Part shown: in pieces, positions 5,978 to 7,651 of the stretch
Layout of the letters: the number at the start of each line of letters is the position of its first letter
How positions within the stretch are numbered: the first letter of the stretch is position 1
Source: an uncultured Sphingobium sp.
GTDB lineage: Bacteria > Pseudomonadota > Alphaproteobacteria > Sphingomonadales > Sphingomonadaceae
Reading direction: 5' to 3'
Length of the DNA stretch: 7,651 nt
NCBI GenBank assembly: GCA_946479185.1
Contig: CAMLFF010000154.1
Location: 1 to 7,651, forward strand
Notes under the pieces: model-generated
What the model was told of the DNA's origin: nothing
What the model saw: the letters and a program-made list of their open reading frames with translations, nothing else
The model's database searches: none
Made by a program: the position numbers and the translations under genes

Positions 5978-6316
5978 TCAGCGCTGCTTTTTGGCGAGAG
6001 TCGCGGTGAAGTCGGGGTCCTTGTTCGCCACCCAATCGACAAACTTGCGCACCGGTGGGTTGGCGAGCAGCCCTTCCACATCCATCCCATAGCGTTGCAG
6101 TTCGGAATTGGTGAAGTTGGTGATGAGCATCTGCTGGCAGATAGGATGCATCGGCACGACATCCTTGCCGCCACGGCTTTTGGGGATGGGGTGGTGCCAG
6201 ATGATCGTCTCGCCGGTCGGCCTTCCGCACAGCCAGCAGGGCACCACGGGCGCAGCCGCTTCCTCTGCCGGATACATGTCCTCATAGGAGCCATGTTTGG
6301 AATGTTTGCGGGCCAT
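5978..6316 (-). CDS. Small HNH-type zinc-binding protein (putative HNH endonuclease)
   Basis: The protein has 112 residues. A zinc-binding pair C27-x2-C30 (CWLCGRP) is followed by WHHPIPKSRGG (40-50), the HH of a beta-beta-alpha metal motif, then H57-x2-C60 (MHPIC) and FTNSEL. The order CxxC...HH...HxxC is that of HNH nucleases, with His57 where classical members often have Asn. HNH proteins cleave nucleic acids; nuclease activity is inferred here from motif alone. The start at 6316 is chosen because AGGTGA precedes it; an in-frame GTG at 6352 lacks such support and would add 12 residues. It stands alone, not next to a methylase, integrase or phage gene, which suggests a housekeeping or unknown role rather than restriction. 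I recall similar short proteins from sphingomonads. Confidence 0.82.
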   Translation of the reverse strand: MARKHSKHGSYEDMYPAEEAAAPVVPCWLCGRPTGETIIWHHPIPKSRGGKDVVPMHPICQQMLITNFTNSELQRYGMDVEGLLANPPVRKFVDWVANKDPDFTATLAKKQR

Positions 6317-6320
6317 ACGT

Positions 6321-6326
6321 TCACCT
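6321..6326 (-). promoter_or_regulatory. Ribosome-binding site of the HNH gene
   Basis: AGGTGA on the minus strand ends four bases before the ATG at 6316 and decides that start over the upstream GTG at 6352. The rest of the 95-base gap to the dioxygenase gene (6317-6411) shows no convincing promoter or terminator. Confidence 0.55.
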
Positions 6327-6411
6327 GATTGCTTGAACTTAAGGTGCCGCACTTAGAGGCGCGCGCGTCGCAAAGCCAGCCGGGCATGCTGACCAAATAG
6401 TTACGCGGGCT

Positions 6412-7122
6412 TTAGATGCCGAGCCATTCCAGTCCGCCGCCTAGCTCAGCAGCCGAATAGTCGATCTGCAACACCCGGCGATGGCCTTTCAGGCTGGCAG
6501 CCTCGGACGCGTGGAGGATGGGAGTGGCATATAGCCACACGTCTCCTGCGCGGGCGAGGCACGCATATACGCCGCATTGGCGGACCACCTCAGCATAGTC
6601 GCTGGTTTTGATCCGTCCCGATAGGTGGGAGCCGGGTGAAACCAGCAGCGGAGCATTTTCTGGGGGAACATCATCGAGATGGATGCGAAGCGTCACCATC
6701 TGTGAAAGCAAGTCGAACGGCGGCTCGACATGGTGCATTCCGCCTTTCACTGTCCAAGGCCCATAACCTTCGGCGCTGATCTTGTGCTTCACGCAGATCG
6801 TGCGATCCTGATGCCAGGCTAACGACCAATTCGTAGTGGGGTTCTTGTCGAACAGGATCGCGCGGACCGGTCGGCAGTGCGGACCGAGAAGGTTGGAGGC
6901 AAGAGCGCCTATCGGCCCATTTGCTTCCAACATCGGATGAAGCGCCTTGATGCCGTAAATGCGGACGCCAGCTTTTTCTGGCGGCAGGTTCTGCAACGCT
7001 GTTCGAAGTTCTGGAAGCAACGACAGAGCGGCAGCACCAAAATATTCGGCGCCATGCTGTTCGAAAGTGAGCACAGGCACCGAGCTCATGAGCAAAGCTT
7101 CTAAATGCGGAGCTTTAGCCAT
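6412..7122 (-). CDS. Phytanoyl-CoA dioxygenase (PhyH)-like Fe(II)/2-oxoglutarate oxygenase
   Basis: The enzyme should hydroxylate an unknown small molecule using Fe(II), oxygen and 2-oxoglutarate. The double-stranded beta-helix iron triad is visible: His104 and Asp106 in WHQDRT, and His204 in PILHASEA. Arg215 or Arg216 (GHRRVLQIDYSA) is placed to bind the 2-oxoglutarate carboxylate. The central LRIHLDDVPPENAPLLVSPG block, with SH after it, is the conserved PhyH core. At 236 residues it is a compact member. The start is either ATG 7122 or ATG 7089 (MSSVPVLTF); neither has a good Shine-Dalgarno sequence. It lies 31 bases after the phosphatase stop on the same strand and may share its transcript. 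A perfect 15-base palindrome sits in that gap. Confidence 0.85.
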   Translation of the reverse strand: MAKAPHLEALLMSSVPVLTFEQHGAEYFGAAALSLLPELRTALQNLPPEKAGVRIYGIKALHPMLEANGPIGALASNLLGPHCRPVRAILFDKNPTTNWSLAWHQDRTICVKHKISAEGYGPWTVKGGMHHVEPPFDLLSQMVTLRIHLDDVPPENAPLLVSPGSHLSGRIKTSDYAEVVRQCGVYACLARAGDVWLYATPILHASEAASLKGHRRVLQIDYSAAELGGGLEWLGI

Positions 7123-7131
7123 GCTCGAATA

Positions 7132-7146
7132 TTCTGCATTGCAGAA
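7132..7146. repeat. Perfect inverted repeat upstream of the PhyH-like gene
   Basis: TTCTGCA-T-TGCAGAA is a perfect 7-1-7 palindrome in the 31-base gap between the phosphatase stop and the PhyH-like ATG, nine bases before that ATG. It overlaps the palindrome GAATATTC (7127-7134). It may be an operator or a small mRNA hairpin next to the start. No T-run follows on the minus strand, so it is not a standard terminator. Confidence 0.5.
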
Positions 7147-7153
7147 CTAATCC

Positions 7154-7651
7154 TTAGCCCCGCACGCCAGCCGTATTCAGCAGCCAGCGCTCCGTGCCTT
7201 CCAGCCCCACGGCGGTCAACACGCCGCTATCATAAGCGCCGGTGTCGATGCCCATGCGGTTGGGGAGTTGCTCCACCGCCGCGGTGATCGAATGCCCGTG
7301 TATGACGAAAAACTCGTGCGGCTTGTCGAAATCGAGGAATTCGTCGCGGATCCAGCGCAGGTCCTTGCTCTCCTGCTCCGCCATCGGCACGTCCGGGCGA
7401 ATGCCTGCGTGGACGAAGGCATAATCGCCGATGAGCACGCGGTCGCCCATGCTCTCGAGGAATTGCAGATGCTGCTCGGGCACTGCCGCCATCAGCCAGT
7501 CGCGCAGTTCGCCCAGCGTCATCTGGTCGAGATCCTGCTCGCTCGCGCCATAGGACATCAGCGTCTCGCGCCCCCCGATGCGGGTGAGGAAGCGCAGGGC
7601 ATTTTCGTCCCCACGCGCAGCCATCAGGAACACTTCTTCATGATTGCCCTG
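7154..7651 (-). CDS. PPP-family metallophosphatase (serine/threonine phosphatase or Ap4A-hydrolase-like), 5'-partial
   Basis: The frame stays open to the right edge, where it reads QGNHEEVFLMAA; GNHE is the third metal/phosphate motif of PPP phosphatases. The first motifs (GDxHG, GDxxDRG) must lie outside the window. Downstream are FVHAGIRPD and FVIHGHS, which supply the two later metal-binding histidines, then LRWIRDEFL and IDTGAYDSGVLTAVGLEG, typical of bacterial members annotated as serine/threonine protein phosphatase or symmetric bis(5'-nucleosyl)-tetraphosphatase relatives. An internal GTG at 7633 is not the start because it follows the GNHE motif. The 165 residues here are the C-terminal part of a protein likely near 240-260 residues. 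The choice between a protein and a nucleotide substrate cannot be made from this part. Confidence 0.92.
   Translation of the reverse strand, partial: QGNHEEVFLMAARGDENALRFLTRIGGRETLMSYGASEQDLDQMTLGELRDWLMAAVPEQHLQFLESMGDRVLIGDYAFVHAGIRPDVPMAEQESKDLRWIRDEFLDFDKPHEFFVIHGHSITAAVEQLPNRMGIDTGAYDSGVLTAVGLEGTERWLLNTAGVRG

Noticed and set aside
6372..6412. Imperfect inverted repeat AAAGCC...GGCTTT after the PhyH-like stop.
   Set aside because: The stem is short with a bulge and a loop of roughly 25 bases, and no T-run is present; too weak to call a terminator.
1..7651. Mobile elements, CRISPR arrays, tRNA/rRNA genes, phage or toxin-antitoxin modules.
   Set aside because: None of their repeats, folds or protein motifs was seen on either strand; the HNH protein alone does not support a mobile element.

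Overview
The window is GC-rich DNA from an alphaproteobacterium, most likely a sphingomonad (order Sphingomonadales). The main evidence is a canonical CtrA response regulator (MRVLLIEDE start, phospho-acceptor Asp51) preceded by CtrA-type TTAA motifs and a tight cluster of GANTC sites, the CcrM methylation motif. The small WHHPIPKSRGG HNH protein also looks sphingomonad-like. This taxonomic call is inference from gene content, not from a search. The region reads as ordinary chromosome: no insertion sequence, integrase, CRISPR array, tRNA or rRNA was seen. No gene-free stretch exceeds 300 bases; the longest is the 150-base ctrA upstream region.

Layout, left to right. (1) The 3' part of a two-helix membrane protein with a Pro/Ala-rich tail (+), then arfB (+), the stalled-ribosome rescue hydrolase. 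(2) An RluA-family pseudouridine synthase (-), convergent with arfB, and a divergent acyltransferase-3 family membrane protein (+). (3) The ctrA regulatory region and ctrA (+), closed by a good intrinsic terminator at 3843-3876. (4) A LysR-type regulator (-) divergent from a two-gene operon (+): an NTF2/SnoaL-like small protein and a short-chain dehydrogenase/reductase, coupled by an ATGA overlap. (5) Three genes on the minus strand: an HNH-type zinc protein, a PhyH-like Fe(II)/2-oxoglutarate dioxygenase, and a PPP-family metallophosphatase that runs off the right edge.

Functional grouping. ArfB and the RluA enzyme are both translation/RNA related but are not co-transcribed. CtrA is the cell-cycle/motility regulator, and its upstream DNA suggests CtrA feedback and methylation-dependent control. 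The LysR, NTF2-like and SDR genes form a self-contained regulated cassette of unknown substrate. The phosphatase and dioxygenase genes are 31 bases apart on the same strand and may be co-transcribed.

I found no clearly new biological system. The strongest second-look signals are regulatory: four GANTC sites in 37 bases next to near-consensus CtrA boxes; a perfect 15-base palindrome over the LysR start codon that fits the T-N11-A operator rule; and a second perfect 15-base palindrome just upstream of the dioxygenase gene.
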